64,000 bases of DNA from Flavobacterium sp. LC2016-01 (GTDB lineage Bacteria; Bacteroidota; Bacteroidia; Flavobacteriales; Flavobacteriaceae), in NCBI RefSeq assembly GCF_009711135.1, contig NZ_WMIC01000003.1, forward strand, positions 124,001-188,000, read 5' to 3'. Shown piece by piece: positions 35,228-45,356 of the stretch (position 1 is its first letter; each line of letters opens with the position of its first letter). The notes beneath the pieces were generated by a model. That model worked only from the letters and a program-made list of their open reading frames with translations. It did not search any database and was not told the DNA's origin. The position numbers were made by a program, and so were the translations under genes.

Positions 35228-35608
35228 TAAAGAGATCATTTTCTCTAAAAAAGATAATTACTTTTTTTGATATTTTGAGTAATTATACCCAAAAGCGATT
35301 GTTTTCCTGAACAGTCGCTTTTTTTGTTTCAATCTTAAAAAATCCAAGTTTTTTCTACAAATACCCCCAATCAGTAATATTTTATCTGTTTTTATGTTAA
35401 TTAATCTGTTTTTTAAAGCATATTTAGAAATTTCATTTAAATATTAATCACATTATCACTTAAATTTTTACAAAATAAAAGTATTTGGGTACTAAATGTT
35501 ACAAATATTACAAAAATGAAGTTATATGTTATTTTTAATGTTAAAAACAGGTTTCTACTTAACATTTATTTAAGATATTTGAGATAACTAATTTAAACCC
35601 AATAAAAA
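35228..35608. other. Intergenic region after the encapsulin operon
   Basis: It holds the operon terminator (35292-35326), then ~280 bases of very AT-rich sequence leading to the second susC. I find no Cys-rich leader, no copy of the conserved hairpin and no clear TAnnTTTG promoter here, so the second SusC/SusD pair is probably regulated differently. Confidence 0.65.
35292..35326 (+). terminator. Intrinsic terminator of the encapsulin operon
   Basis: AAAGCGATTGTT (35292-35303) pairs with AACAGTCGCTTT (35310-35321) with one G:U pair, followed by a T-run. Confidence 0.85.
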
Positions 35609-38593
35609 ATGAAAATTAATTTAAAACATTTTTTGTGGCTTTTGCTCGTTTTAAGCGTGCAAATGGCCATGGCTCAAGGAGGGTCAATTTCTGGTACAGT
35701 TACTGATAACAAAGGCGTTCCGATTCCAGGAGTAAATATTGTACTCAAAGGAACAAATGTCAGTACACAAACTGATTTTGATGGAAATTTTAAAATTCAA
35801 GCTAATACAGGCGATATTTTAGTTGCTAGTTATGTTAGTTTTGCAACCGTTGAAGTAAAAGCTTCAAATTCTATGACAATTAAGATGGTTGAAACTCAAA
35901 ATGAGCTTGAAGCTGTTCTTGTTGTGGGTTACGGTACACAATCAAAAAAGAATTTAACCGATAATATAGCACGTGTAACGGCAAAAGATATTCAGCAAGT
36001 ACCAGTTGCAAACGTACAGAATGCCCTGGTTGGTAAATTAGCCGGCGTACAAATTACACAAACAAACGGTAAGGTTGAAGGAGGAATGAATATTAGAGTT
36101 CGTGGTGCAGCCAGTATTAGTGCCAGTACACAGCCTTTATATGTTCTAGATGGTATTCCGCTTATCACTGATAATGAGTCCAGCAATGGGGCACCAACGA
36201 ATCCGCTGTTAACTTTAAGTCCAAATGAAATCGAATCAATCGACGTATTAAAAGATGCTTCTTCTGCTGCAATCTATGGAGCCCGTGGAGCCAATGGAGT
36301 TGTAATCATTACAACAAAAAAAGGAAAAGAAGGTAAAGGAAATTTTTCTTTAAACTTCTCTCAGGGTATCAGTGAAGCCACTCACACTAAAAAATTTCTG
36401 AATGCAAAACAATATGTAGAATTACTGCAGGAAGCAGGCCGAAATGTTGATGATTTAGAATCTGTAGAAGATGAATTGGAATATTTATCTCAGGGAACAG
36501 ATTGGAGAAACGGAGAAATTGACACAAATTGGCAAGACATTGCTTTAAAAACCGGTTATACAACTGATGCAGATTTTTCTGTTTCTGGAGGTGATGACAG
36601 AACAAAATATTTCTTTTCTGGAGCTTACAACAATACAATAGGAATTGTTGACAGCAATAGCTTGGAAAGAATAACAGCAAGATCAAATGTATCTCATAAA
36701 ATTACAGACCGATTTACTGCCGGAATGAACCTTAGTTTTTCTAGATCTGTTATTGACAGGGTTCAAGACGACAATTCATTCTCTACACCAATGCAATCTG
36801 TAGCGCAGGCTCCAATTTCACAGGCAAGATTAGACGATGGAACTCCAAATCCCAATACAGAATATGTCAATTATTTGTTAGCAAAAGACAATACTTCTTG
36901 GAAAACTATCATGAGAAGACTTACGGGAAAAATATTCGGAGAATTAAAACTGGTAAAAGGTTTGAAATTTAATTCGGATTTCGGTTATGATCTTTTAACA
37001 CAAAGCGAAGATTACTGGCAAGGAAAAAATGCACCTTTTATGGCCACTGATGGAGCCGTTTTTGCAACTTCTGTAAATACAGAAAGCTATGTTTTCAGTA
37101 ATTACTTTACTTACGATCTTACCTTTGGTGAAAACCATACTATAAACGCTGTTGCAGGTATGGAATTTAATAAATATAATAGACGCTACCAAGATGTAAA
37201 CAGTATTTATTTTCCAAATGATGATTTCCATACGGTTGATGGCGGTGCAGAAGTAAATGAAGGGCATGGTTCTGAAACTGATTATATTTTCCTTTCTCAT
37301 TTTGGCCGATTCAATTATAGCTTCAAAAATAAATATCTTTTTAAAGCAAGTATCCGCCGTGATGGATCATCTCGTTTTGGAAAAAATGAACGCTTTGCAA
37401 TTTTCCCAGCTTTTTCAGCTGGATGGGTTATGTCACAAGAAGAATTCTTAAAAGACAATACTGTTTTAAGCTATTTGAAATTAAAAGCAAGCTGGGGTCA
37501 GGTTGGAAATGCTGAAGTTGGAAACTTTGCTTCTCGCCAATTATACAGACCTAATTCCTATAACCTAAAATCAGGATTAACTTTTAGCCAAGCCGGAAAT
37601 GATAATCTTACTTGGGAAACATCTTCACAAACAGATGTTGGTGTTGAAGTTGGATTCCTTAATAAAATCAATTTAGAAGTCGATTATTATTACAAAGGCA
37701 CTGATGGTCTTCTTTTTGAAAAACCTTTGCCTCCTAGCTCTGGCGCTACGTTGATCAATACAAACCTTGGGGAAATAAAAAGCAGTGGATTTGAATTTAC
37801 TTTGAATACAAAAAATATTGAAACAGAAAAATTCAAATGGACTACAAGTTTCAACCTTACAACAAACGAATCAAAAGTAAAATCACTGCCTAATAATAAT
37901 ACTGATGTTGTCACAAATTATAACATCAACCGCGTGGGAGAAAACATTTCATCATTTTATTTAGTTGAATACGCTGGTGTTGATCCTACAAATGGGGATG
38001 CCCTTTTTGTAAAAAACACAGTAAATGCTGATGGAAGTCTTGACAAAAGTACTACTAACGATTACAGTGAAGCTAAAAGAATTGTAGCAGGAAATCCTTT
38101 CCCAACCTTAATGTCTGGATTGACTAATACGATGAATTATAAAAATTTTGATTTTAACTTTACATTTCAAGGCGAATGGGGCGCAAGTATTTATAACTCA
38201 GCAGGAATATATATGTCGACAGCTGCAGATTATTTTGACAACCAAACCGAAGATCAGTTAAATCGCTGGCAAAATCCGGGCGATATCACGAATGTACCGC
38301 AAGCAAGATTTGGAGGTTCAAACGGAACACAAGAATCTACCCGTTATTTAGATAAAGCAGATTTTATACGTTTACGTAACGTAACATTAGGTTATTCTTT
38401 ACCTAAAGAAACCGTAAATAAAGCGGGAATGAGCAGTTTAAGAATTTATTTTACAGCGGTAAACTTGCTTACGTTTACAAATTACGAAGGAACAGATCCT
38501 GAAGCAAGAAGAGATGACTCAGGAATTGGAGAAGATTTTTACTCGGCACCACCTGCAAGAACTATGGCAATTGGAGTAAATATTAATTTTTAA
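35609..38593 (+). CDS. SusC-type TonB-dependent transporter 2
   Basis: The 994-residue protein has a signal peptide (MKINLKHFLWLLLVLSVQMAMAQ), a carboxypeptidase-like domain (SGTVTDNKGVPIPGVNIVLKG), a plug starting EAVLVVGYGTQSKKNLTDNIARV, and a barrel ending in Phe (GVNINF). It imports an unknown substrate with the SusD lipoprotein encoded 10 bases downstream. It differs clearly from the first SusC. Neighbouring genes offer no sulfatase or glycosidase, so the substrate is uncertain; its closeness to the encapsulin operon may or may not be meaningful. Confidence 0.92.
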   Translation: MKINLKHFLWLLLVLSVQMAMAQGGSISGTVTDNKGVPIPGVNIVLKGTNVSTQTDFDGNFKIQANTGDILVASYVSFATVEVKASNSMTIKMVETQNELEAVLVVGYGTQSKKNLTDNIARVTAKDIQQVPVANVQNALVGKLAGVQITQTNGKVEGGMNIRVRGAASISASTQPLYVLDGIPLITDNESSNGAPTNPLLTLSPNEIESIDVLKDASSAAIYGARGANGVVIITTKKGKEGKGNFSLNFSQGISEATHTKKFLNAKQYVELLQEAGRNVDDLESVEDELEYLSQGTDWRNGEIDTNWQDIALKTGYTTDADFSVSGGDDRTKYFFSGAYNNTIGIVDSNSLERITARSNVSHKITDRFTAGMNLSFSRSVIDRVQDDNSFSTPMQSVAQAPISQARLDDGTPNPNTEYVNYLLAKDNTSWKTIMRRLTGKIFGELKLVKGLKFNSDFGYDLLTQSEDYWQGKNAPFMATDGAVFATSVNTESYVFSNYFTYDLTFGENHTINAVAGMEFNKYNRRYQDVNSIYFPNDDFHTVDGGAEVNEGHGSETDYIFLSHFGRFNYSFKNKYLFKASIRRDGSSRFGKNERFAIFPAFSAGWVMSQEEFLKDNTVLSYLKLKASWGQVGNAEVGNFASRQLYRPNSYNLKSGLTFSQAGNDNLTWETSSQTDVGVEVGFLNKINLEVDYYYKGTDGLLFEKPLPPSSGATLINTNLGEIKSSGFEFTLNTKNIETEKFKWTTSFNLTTNESKVKSLPNNNTDVVTNYNINRVGENISSFYLVEYAGVDPTNGDALFVKNTVNADGSLDKSTTNDYSEAKRIVAGNPFPTLMSGLTNTMNYKNFDFNFTFQGEWGASIYNSAGIYMSTAADYFDNQTEDQLNRWQNPGDITNVPQARFGGSNGTQESTRYLDKADFIRLRNVTLGYSLPKETVNKAGMSSLRIYFTAVNLLTFTNYEGTDPEARRDDSGIGEDFYSAPPARTMAIGVNINF

Positions 38594-38603
38594 AAAGAAC
38601 AAA

Positions 38604-39998
38604 ATGAAAGCAAATAAATTAATCTTACTTATAATTCTAGCAGTCTTTTTCACAAGCTGTGAAGATGAACTAAACTTAGATCCTAAACAGTCTGAAGATG
38701 CTTCAATCACTTTAAGCACTGAAAGCGGTGTTACAAATGTTCTTACGGGTACGTATGCACTTGCGGCAAACGGAAATGCTTATGGCGGCCGCGTTTTGCT
38801 GTATGCAGATTTACTTGGCGTGACAGGTTCGCTAAGCACAACCGATTTAAGATGGCGCGGCAGTTTTGGTGAACTTCGCCAAATGTACCTTAAAACCATG
38901 CTTTCTGACAACGTAATTATTGAAGGCAGCTATTCGAGACTTTACTCAATGATTAATGCAGCAAATACTGTTATCGAAAATATCGACAAAGTAAAAGATC
39001 CAGACAAACGAACTGTTATGATTGGAGAAGCTAACTTTTTGAGATCATTAGCTTACTTTGATTTGGTACGCTTTTTTGCGAAACCTTATGTTGCCGGACA
39101 AGCAAATACGCAATTAGGAGTTGTAATCAGGCCTAATGCAATTTACGACTTCAGCGTAGATCTTTCAAAAGAAAGAAGTACTGTCGATGAAGTTTATAAG
39201 GTAATTATTGACGGATTAAATTTGGCCTACACTAATCTTCCTGAAGAAAACAGCTTTTATGCTGATAAATATTCTGCTAAAGCTTTATTAGCCAGAGTTT
39301 ATCTGCAACAGCAAAATTATGCTGCAGCTAGAGATGCTGCAAATGATGTCATTGAAAACAGCGGACACGGATTATCTCTAAAATATGCAGATGCCTTTAA
39401 TCACGACACAGATAAAACCGAAGATGTTTTTGCCATTCAAATTACAAAACAAACCGGTGTAAATGATGCTGTAACTTTTTATGCTTCTGAAGGAAATGGC
39501 GGACGCGGAGGGGATTTTTCTATAAGAGATGCTTATTTAGATAAATTTAGCGATCCTGATGACAGAGCAGTATTTAATTATGAAAATGAAGATAACGGAA
39601 GACTATTAACTTCAAAATTTACAGATCAATTTGGCGATCTGCCAATTATTCGTTTAGCTGAAATGTATTTGATTAGAGCTGAAAGTAATTTACGCGCTGG
39701 AACTGCAGTAGGAAACACACCTTTGGACGACATTAATATTATTCGTTCCAGAGCAAACGCAGATGAATTGACAACGGTGACTGTTGATGATATTTTACTG
39801 GAACGCGAATTAGAACTGGGCATGGAAGGTTTTTTAATTCACGATATCCGCAGAACAAAACGTTCAATTGATATCAGCACAAATGGCGACGGTTCTGAAA
39901 TTCTTCCCTATGATTCAAACAGATTGGTCTTCCCTATTCCATTAAAAGAAATGGATACCAACAAAAAAATCACACAAAATCCTGGTTACGGAAGTTAA
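38604..39998 (+). CDS. SusD/RagB-family surface lipoprotein 2
   Basis: The 464-residue lipoprotein has a signal ending FFTSC (Cys near 19), helical TPR-like repeats, and the C-terminal ILLERELELGMEGFLIHDIRR block with PIPLKEMDTNKKITQNPGY at the end, as in SusD proteins. It partners the preceding SusC. Confidence 0.92.
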   Translation: MKANKLILLIILAVFFTSCEDELNLDPKQSEDASITLSTESGVTNVLTGTYALAANGNAYGGRVLLYADLLGVTGSLSTTDLRWRGSFGELRQMYLKTMLSDNVIIEGSYSRLYSMINAANTVIENIDKVKDPDKRTVMIGEANFLRSLAYFDLVRFFAKPYVAGQANTQLGVVIRPNAIYDFSVDLSKERSTVDEVYKVIIDGLNLAYTNLPEENSFYADKYSAKALLARVYLQQQNYAAARDAANDVIENSGHGLSLKYADAFNHDTDKTEDVFAIQITKQTGVNDAVTFYASEGNGGRGGDFSIRDAYLDKFSDPDDRAVFNYENEDNGRLLTSKFTDQFGDLPIIRLAEMYLIRAESNLRAGTAVGNTPLDDINIIRSRANADELTTVTVDDILLERELELGMEGFLIHDIRRTKRSIDISTNGDGSEILPYDSNRLVFPIPLKEMDTNKKITQNPGYGS

Positions 39999-40002
39999 TT
40001 TT

Positions 40003-40145
40003 TTTAAGATTCTAAGATACTAAGATGCTAAGGTTCTGAGTTTTTTGAACATAGAAAAGGTTCAAAGTTTTATAGAATAACTATAAAATTTTGAACCTTT
40101 CTTAAAAAAAACCTTAGCGCCTTAGCATCTTAGTAGCTTAGAACC
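40003..40145. terminator. Bidirectional terminator flanked by AAGGTTCTGAG-type repeats
   Basis: AAAGGTTCAAAGTTTTATAG (40056-40075) pairs with CTATAAAATTTTGAACCTTT (40081-40100), ending the convergent susD and aminotransferase genes. It is flanked by inverted copies of a repeat made of CTAAGATGCTAAGG and CCTTAGCATCTTAG units. Related units lie at 48193-48232, 48320-48364, 55359-55388 and 55516-55556. Confidence 0.8.
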
Positions 40146-41396
40146 TTATCTAAACTCATTCAAAGATTTCTCGATTATCTCAAGACATTCCTGAATTTGA
40201 GCTTCGGTCATTACTAACGGCGGTGCCAGTCTGATTTTGTTGCCATGAGTTGGTTTTGCCAATAATCCGTTGTCTCTAAATTTCAAGCAAATTTCCCAAG
40301 CTAAATCAGAATCTTCGTTTGTATTAATTACAATTGCGTTTAAAAGTCCTTTTCCGCGAACAAGCGTAATTAAATTATTTCTTTCAGCAATTTTATTTAA
40401 TCCTTCTCTTAAAATAATTCCTAAACGTTCTGCATTTTCGGCCAGTTTTTCGTCTTTGATTACTTCCAATGCTGCAATCGCAACCGCTGCTGCAACAGGA
40501 TTTCCACCAAAAGTAGAACCGTGTTGTCCTGGTTTGATTACATTCATAATCTCATTATTGGCCAAAACTGCCGAAACCGGATAAACACCTCCTGAAATTG
40601 CTTTTCCTAAAATTAAAATATCAGGCTGCACATTTTCGTGATGAACGGCTAATAATTTTCCGGTACGCGCAATTCCGGTTTGAACTTCATCGGCAATAAA
40701 TAAAACATTATGTTTTTCACACAATGCTTTAGCTTTCGCCAAATAACCTTCTGACGGAACATAAACTCCAGCCTCGCCCTGAATTGGTTCAACCAAAAAT
40801 CCAGCAATATTTTTTGAAGAATCTAAAGCTTTTTCCAGCGCTTCAAGATTATCGTATTCAATTTTTATAAATCCATCTGTAAACGGACCAAAGTTTTTAC
40901 GTGCCGTTTCATCATTCGAAAATGAAATAATAGTAGTGGTTCTTCCGTGGAAATTATTCTCACACACAATCACCTGCGCTTGATTTTCTGGAATACCTTT
41001 TACTTCATACGCCCATTTTCTGCATATTTTTAGTGCTGTTTCAACTGCTTCAGCACCTGTATTCATTGGCAACACTTTATCAAAACCAAAATAATTGGTT
41101 ATATATTCTTCGTAATTACCCAATTTATCATTGTAAAAAGCACGAGAAGTCAAAGTCAGTTTTTGTGCCTGATCGATCATTGCTTGTACAATTTTCGGAT
41201 GACAATGTCCTTGATTTACTGCTGAATAAGCCGATAAAAAATCATAATATTTTTTCCCATCAACATCCCAAACATATACGCCTTCTCCTTTTTCTAAAAC
41301 CACAGGAAGCGGATGATAATTATGAGCTCCGTATTTATTCTCTTTTTCTATCAAAATTTCAGATTTCGACGAAAGTATATTTTCTGTATGTATCAT
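40146..41396 (-). CDS. rocD: Ornithine aminotransferase
   Basis: The 416-residue PLP enzyme converts ornithine and 2-oxoglutarate to glutamate semialdehyde and glutamate in arginine and ornithine breakdown. It has the class III aminotransferase motifs: [63 protein letters not shown], and the PLP lysine in [16 protein letters not shown] chose ATG 41396 ([14 protein letters not shown]); the longer frame adds a hydrophobic stretch not expected. It diverges from an Lrp/AsnC gene, likely its regulator. Confidence 0.93.
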   Translation of the reverse strand: MIHTENILSSKSEILIEKENKYGAHNYHPLPVVLEKGEGVYVWDVDGKKYYDFLSAYSAVNQGHCHPKIVQAMIDQAQKLTLTSRAFYNDKLGNYEEYITNYFGFDKVLPMNTGAEAVETALKICRKWAYEVKGIPENQAQVIVCENNFHGRTTTIISFSNDETARKNFGPFTDGFIKIEYDNLEALEKALDSSKNIAGFLVEPIQGEAGVYVPSEGYLAKAKALCEKHNVLFIADEVQTGIARTGKLLAVHHENVQPDILILGKAISGGVYPVSAVLANNEIMNVIKPGQHGSTFGGNPVAAAVAIAALEVIKDEKLAENAERLGIILREGLNKIAERNNLITLVRGKGLLNAIVINTNEDSDLAWEICLKFRDNGLLAKPTHGNKIRLAPPLVMTEAQIQECLEIIEKSLNEFR

Positions 41397-41607
41397 AAAT
41401 ATTTTGTTTTTCAAATACAAAAGTATCAAAAAACATAAAATACACAATAAAAAAACCGAAATTAAATCTATTAATCAATATAAAAAGTCAAATTTAATTT
41501 TTAAAGCCAATAAAAAATAAATACAACCAAATCACATCCATGATTTTATTCCCTTTTATTGAAAAAAATAATTACTTTTATAAATCAAAAAAGAAGATTT
41601 TAAAAGA

Positions 41608-42060
41608 ATGGATATACTAGACGAATTCGATATTAATATACTGAAGGAATTAGAAAAAGATGGAAGAATGGCATTTTCTGCCATAGCGGCCAACTTAAAA
41701 ATTTCAAATACTATGGTGCATCAGCGTGTTAACAGAATGATCGAGCAAGGTGTTATTGGCGGAATTAAACCCATTATACAAGAAAAAAATATTGGTTACG
41801 ACTGGGCTTCTTTTACCGGAATCACACTGAATAAAGATTCTGACTCTGACCGAATTATCGAAGAAATGAAAAAAATTCCTGAAATAACGGAATGCTATTA
41901 TGTTACCGGTTCATTTACGCTTTACATCAAGATTATTGCAAAAAATCACGAACATATGCGTACGATTCTTTACGAAAAAATCGACCGCATTTCTGGAATT
42001 GCCAAAACAGATTCGATCATTGAATTAGGCTGTGCTTTTAAAAGAAACATTACGCTTTAA
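41608..42060 (+). CDS. Lrp/AsnC-family transcriptional regulator
   Basis: This 150-residue protein has an N-terminal winged helix-turn-helix (FDINILKELEKDGRMAFSAIAANLKISNTMVHQRVNRM) and a C-terminal RAM ligand-binding domain (ITECYYVTGSFTLYIKI). Such proteins sense amino acids. It is divergent from ornithine aminotransferase across a 211-base gap, so control of ornithine or arginine breakdown is likely. Confidence 0.9.
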   Translation: MDILDEFDINILKELEKDGRMAFSAIAANLKISNTMVHQRVNRMIEQGVIGGIKPIIQEKNIGYDWASFTGITLNKDSDSDRIIEEMKKIPEITECYYVTGSFTLYIKIIAKNHEHMRTILYEKIDRISGIAKTDSIIELGCAFKRNITL

Positions 42061-42190
42061 ATCTCTTAAATTTAAAAGCATTAAAATGCATAGGAAGAAC
42101 ACGATGCTGCTCAATACCTAAAATATATTGTATCGCTAATTCTTCGCTTTTAAAAATTTTAGAAAACCAGCATAATTAACGACCAAAACC

Positions 42191-43054
42191 ATGAAAAACC
42201 AATTTCTTTCTAAATTTCCGTTTCAAAAATTGATTTTGACTTTGTTGTTATTAATAAGCGGTTTACTGCAGGCACAAAATTCAAAAGGAAAATTATTTAT
42301 CATTGGCGGAGGCGACCGTTCTGACGCTTTGATGAAACAGGTTTTGGCTGTAGCCGAATTAGGAACAAAAGATTACATAGTGGTTTTGCCGATGTCAAGT
42401 GAAGAACCAGACAGCTCGTTTATTTTCTTCAAAACTCAAATGGTGAAATTGACGCAAAACCCAATTGTGATGCTGAATTTCAACGCAGCAACGGCTCAAA
42501 ATAAAAAACTGACAGACTCTGTTCAAAAAGCAAAATTGATTTTCATCAGCGGAGGTGATCAAAGCCGTTTTATGACTGTGGTTCACAATACACCAATAAA
42601 AACAGCAATTCAGAAAGCATACGAAAACGGAAGTACAATTTCTGGAACAAGTGCCGGTGCGGCTGTAATGTCTGAAAAAATGATTACCGGAAATCAGAAA
42701 TTAGAAAAAGAATATTCGGGAACTTTTGATAATATCCGTTATGATAATTTAGAAACTTCAGAAGGTTTGGGTTTATTGAAAACTGCCGTTATCGATCAGC
42801 ATTTTTTAAAACGAAACCGCTACAACCGCTTGCTTTCTGCTTTAGTTGAGTTTCCAGATTTAACCGGAATTGGGATTGATGAAGCTACTGCAATTATTGT
42901 TCGAAATAATGAAATTGAAGTTGCCGGAGAAAGTGAAGTTATTGTCGTACGAAAACCAAAAGGCATCAAAAAATCAAAAAAGAACAATCTTATTTCAATC
43001 GAAAATTTACAAATGAGCATTTACACCGCCGGTCAAAAATTTAATATTAAATAG
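42191..43054 (+). CDS. Exported S51-family peptidase, cyanophycinase-like
   Basis: The 287-residue protein has a signal peptide ending near LLQAQN, IGGGDRSDALM, FISGGDQSRF, and the nucleophile motif GTSAGA with Ser154, all typical of peptidase S51 (cyanophycinase and dipeptidase E). Cyanophycinases release Asp-Arg dipeptides. Export suggests use on external substrate. It is followed after 2 bases by a penicillin-acylase-type gene, so the two form an operon. Arginine-derived products would feed the nearby ornithine aminotransferase; this link is inference. Confidence 0.85.
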   Translation: MKNQFLSKFPFQKLILTLLLLISGLLQAQNSKGKLFIIGGGDRSDALMKQVLAVAELGTKDYIVVLPMSSEEPDSSFIFFKTQMVKLTQNPIVMLNFNAATAQNKKLTDSVQKAKLIFISGGDQSRFMTVVHNTPIKTAIQKAYENGSTISGTSAGAAVMSEKMITGNQKLEKEYSGTFDNIRYDNLETSEGLGLLKTAVIDQHFLKRNRYNRLLSALVEFPDLTGIGIDEATAIIVRNNEIEVAGESEVIVVRKPKGIKKSKKNNLISIENLQMSIYTAGQKFNIK

Positions 43055-43056
43055 TC

Positions 43057-45255
43057 ATGCATCCTTATTCCAAAATCATAAAATCATTATTTTTTATTTG
43101 TCTTAGCTTTCAACTTTCGGCACAAAAAATCAATACAAAAGAAATTGAACGTTTAAAAAACTGTGCTAAACAAGTCACTATAATTCGGGATAATTGGGGA
43201 ATTCCGCATGTTTACGGAAAAACAGATGCCGATGCTGTTTTCGGATTATTGTATGCGCAATGCGAAGATGATTTTAAAAGAATCGAAATGAATTATATTG
43301 AAAAACTCGGACGCCTTTCAGAAATAAAAGGACAATCGGTTTTGTATAATGATTTAGAAATTAAACTTTTAATTGATGTTAACGAAGCAAAAGCCGATTA
43401 TGCAAAAGCACCGCAATGGCTAAAGAAACTGCTGAACAGTTATGCCGATGCAATCAACTTTTATTTATACAAGCATCCAAAAGTAAAACCGGCACTTTTA
43501 ACACATTTTGAACCTTGGTTTCCGTTGCTTTGGACGGACGGGAGTATTGGCGCTATAAGCACCGCAGATCTTTCAACAGCCGAATTAAAAGCATTTTATT
43601 CTGGAAATAATGATAAAGTGGCATATGTTGAACGAGAAAAATATGTTCAGACGGGCTCAAATGGTTTTGCATTTGCACCATCAAAAACCGCTGACGGAAA
43701 TGCCATTTTATACATTAACCCACATACAACTTTTTACTTCAGACCTGAAGTTCAGATTACCAGTGAAGAAGGCTTGAATGTTTACGGAGCTGTAACTTGG
43801 GGACAATTTTTTATTTACCAAGGTTTTAACGAAAACTGTGGGTGGATGCATACCTCATCAAATGTTGATGTTGCTGATATGTATGCTGAAAAAATCACCA
43901 ATAAAGACGGAAAATTATTTTATGAATTCGACAATAAACTTCTTCCGGTTGGTGAAAAAGAAATCACAATTAATTATACCGAAAACGGAAAATTGATTCC
44001 AAAGAAATTCAAAACCTATTTTACTAATAACGGGCCAATTATGGCAAAACGCGACGGAAAATGGATCAGCTTAAAATCAAATAATCGTTCAATGACCAGT
44101 TTAATCCAAAGTTGGATCAGAACAAAATCCAAAAACTTTGACGATTATAAAAAAGCAATGGACCTAAAAGCCAATACGTCAAACAATACCGTTTATGCCG
44201 ACAGTAAAGGAAATATCGCCTATTGGCACGGGAATTTTATTCCAATTCGAGATAAAAATTTAAACTGGTCAAAAGTAGTTGACGGCTCTATTTCTTCGAC
44301 GCAATGGAAAGGTCTGCACGAAGTTGATGAAACGGTTCATGTTTATAATCCTGTAAACGGCTGGCTTCAAAATTGCAACTCTACTCCTTTCTCGGTTGCC
44401 GGAAGCAACAGTCCGAAAAAAGAAAATTACATTCCGTATATGGCGCCAGATGGAGAAAATTTCAGAGGAATTAATGCAGTCCGAATTTTCAGCAAAGGCA
44501 CTAAATATACTTTAGACAAAGTAATTGCTGATGGCTACGATTCTAAATTATCTATTTTCGAAATATTGATTCCGAGTTTAGTCAACGTTTTCGAAAAAAA
44601 TGTAAGCCTAGAATCCCCAGAATATATTGCATTAAAAGAACCAATTTCAATTCTGAAATATTGGGATTATTATGCTAAAGAAAATTCGGTGGCAACCACA
44701 TTAGCCGTTGAATGGGCTTATAAATTAGACCCAATTATACTAAAAGCATATATTGACGAAGGCCAATTAGATCAAGTTGAAAATACCCGAAATTTTGCAA
44801 AAAAAGCCACAGCATCGCAAATGATTCCGCAACTGCTGGCGGTTTTAAAAGAATTAGAATCAAAATTTGGAACATGGCAAGTGGCTTGGGGCGATATTAA
44901 TCGTTTTCAGCGTTCAAACGGTGCAATTGATTTAAAATATGACGATTCAAAACCAAGCTTGCCAATTGGTTATGGCCCGGGTTCTTGGGGAAGCCTGCCT
45001 TCTTTTAAAAGCAGTTATCAAAATGGCTCTAAAAAACGTTACGGATATAATGGAAACAGTTTTATCTGTGCCGTAGAATTTGGTCCAAAAATAAAAGCAA
45101 AATCATTATTAGCAGGTGGAAACAGCGGTGATGAAAACTCAAAACATTTTACCGATCAAGCCGAAATGTACCGAAAAGGTCAATTTAAAGACGTTTTATT
45201 CTATAAAGAAGATGTCATTAAAAATGCCGAAAAAACCTATCATCCCGGAGAATAA
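43057..45255 (+). CDS. Penicillin acylase family (S45) Ntn hydrolase
   Basis: The 732-residue exported precursor has a signal peptide ending near LSAQ. It has an alpha-chain region with DNWGIPHVYGKTDADAVFGLLYAQCEDDF and a predicted self-cleavage before Ser201 in TGSNGFAFAPSKT, giving the nucleophile of the beta chain. The family cleaves amide bonds of acylated amines, including penicillins, acyl-homoserine lactones and acylated peptides. The substrate is not evident; partnership with the S51 peptidase suggests an N-acyl amino acid or peptide. Confidence 0.9.
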   Translation: MHPYSKIIKSLFFICLSFQLSAQKINTKEIERLKNCAKQVTIIRDNWGIPHVYGKTDADAVFGLLYAQCEDDFKRIEMNYIEKLGRLSEIKGQSVLYNDLEIKLLIDVNEAKADYAKAPQWLKKLLNSYADAINFYLYKHPKVKPALLTHFEPWFPLLWTDGSIGAISTADLSTAELKAFYSGNNDKVAYVEREKYVQTGSNGFAFAPSKTADGNAILYINPHTTFYFRPEVQITSEEGLNVYGAVTWGQFFIYQGFNENCGWMHTSSNVDVADMYAEKITNKDGKLFYEFDNKLLPVGEKEITINYTENGKLIPKKFKTYFTNNGPIMAKRDGKWISLKSNNRSMTSLIQSWIRTKSKNFDDYKKAMDLKANTSNNTVYADSKGNIAYWHGNFIPIRDKNLNWSKVVDGSISSTQWKGLHEVDETVHVYNPVNGWLQNCNSTPFSVAGSNSPKKENYIPYMAPDGENFRGINAVRIFSKGTKYTLDKVIADGYDSKLSIFEILIPSLVNVFEKNVSLESPEYIALKEPISILKYWDYYAKENSVATTLAVEWAYKLDPIILKAYIDEGQLDQVENTRNFAKKATASQMIPQLLAVLKELESKFGTWQVAWGDINRFQRSNGAIDLKYDDSKPSLPIGYGPGSWGSLPSFKSSYQNGSKKRYGYNGNSFICAVEFGPKIKAKSLLAGGNSGDENSKHFTDQAEMYRKGQFKDVLFYKEDVIKNAEKTYHPGE

Positions 45256-45280
45256 TTTTGACAAAAAAAACCATTACAAA

Positions 45281-45318
45281 CAAACCTTGGAAGAACTTTC
45301 TTTCGAGGTTTTTTTATA
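45281..45318 (+). terminator. Probable terminator after the acylase gene
   Basis: AAACCTTGGAAGAA and TTCTTTCGAGGTTT form an imperfect stem followed by T residues, 30 bases past the stop codon. Confidence 0.6.
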
Positions 45319-45356
45319 AGAGAATATTTCTGATATTTGTTTAAAATTGTAAATCG

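Noticed and set aside
35400..35608. Third Cys-rich leader before the second SusC
   Set aside because: Short frames here (for example from the ATG at 35516) contain no Cys codons, and neither the shared hairpin nor the box is present.
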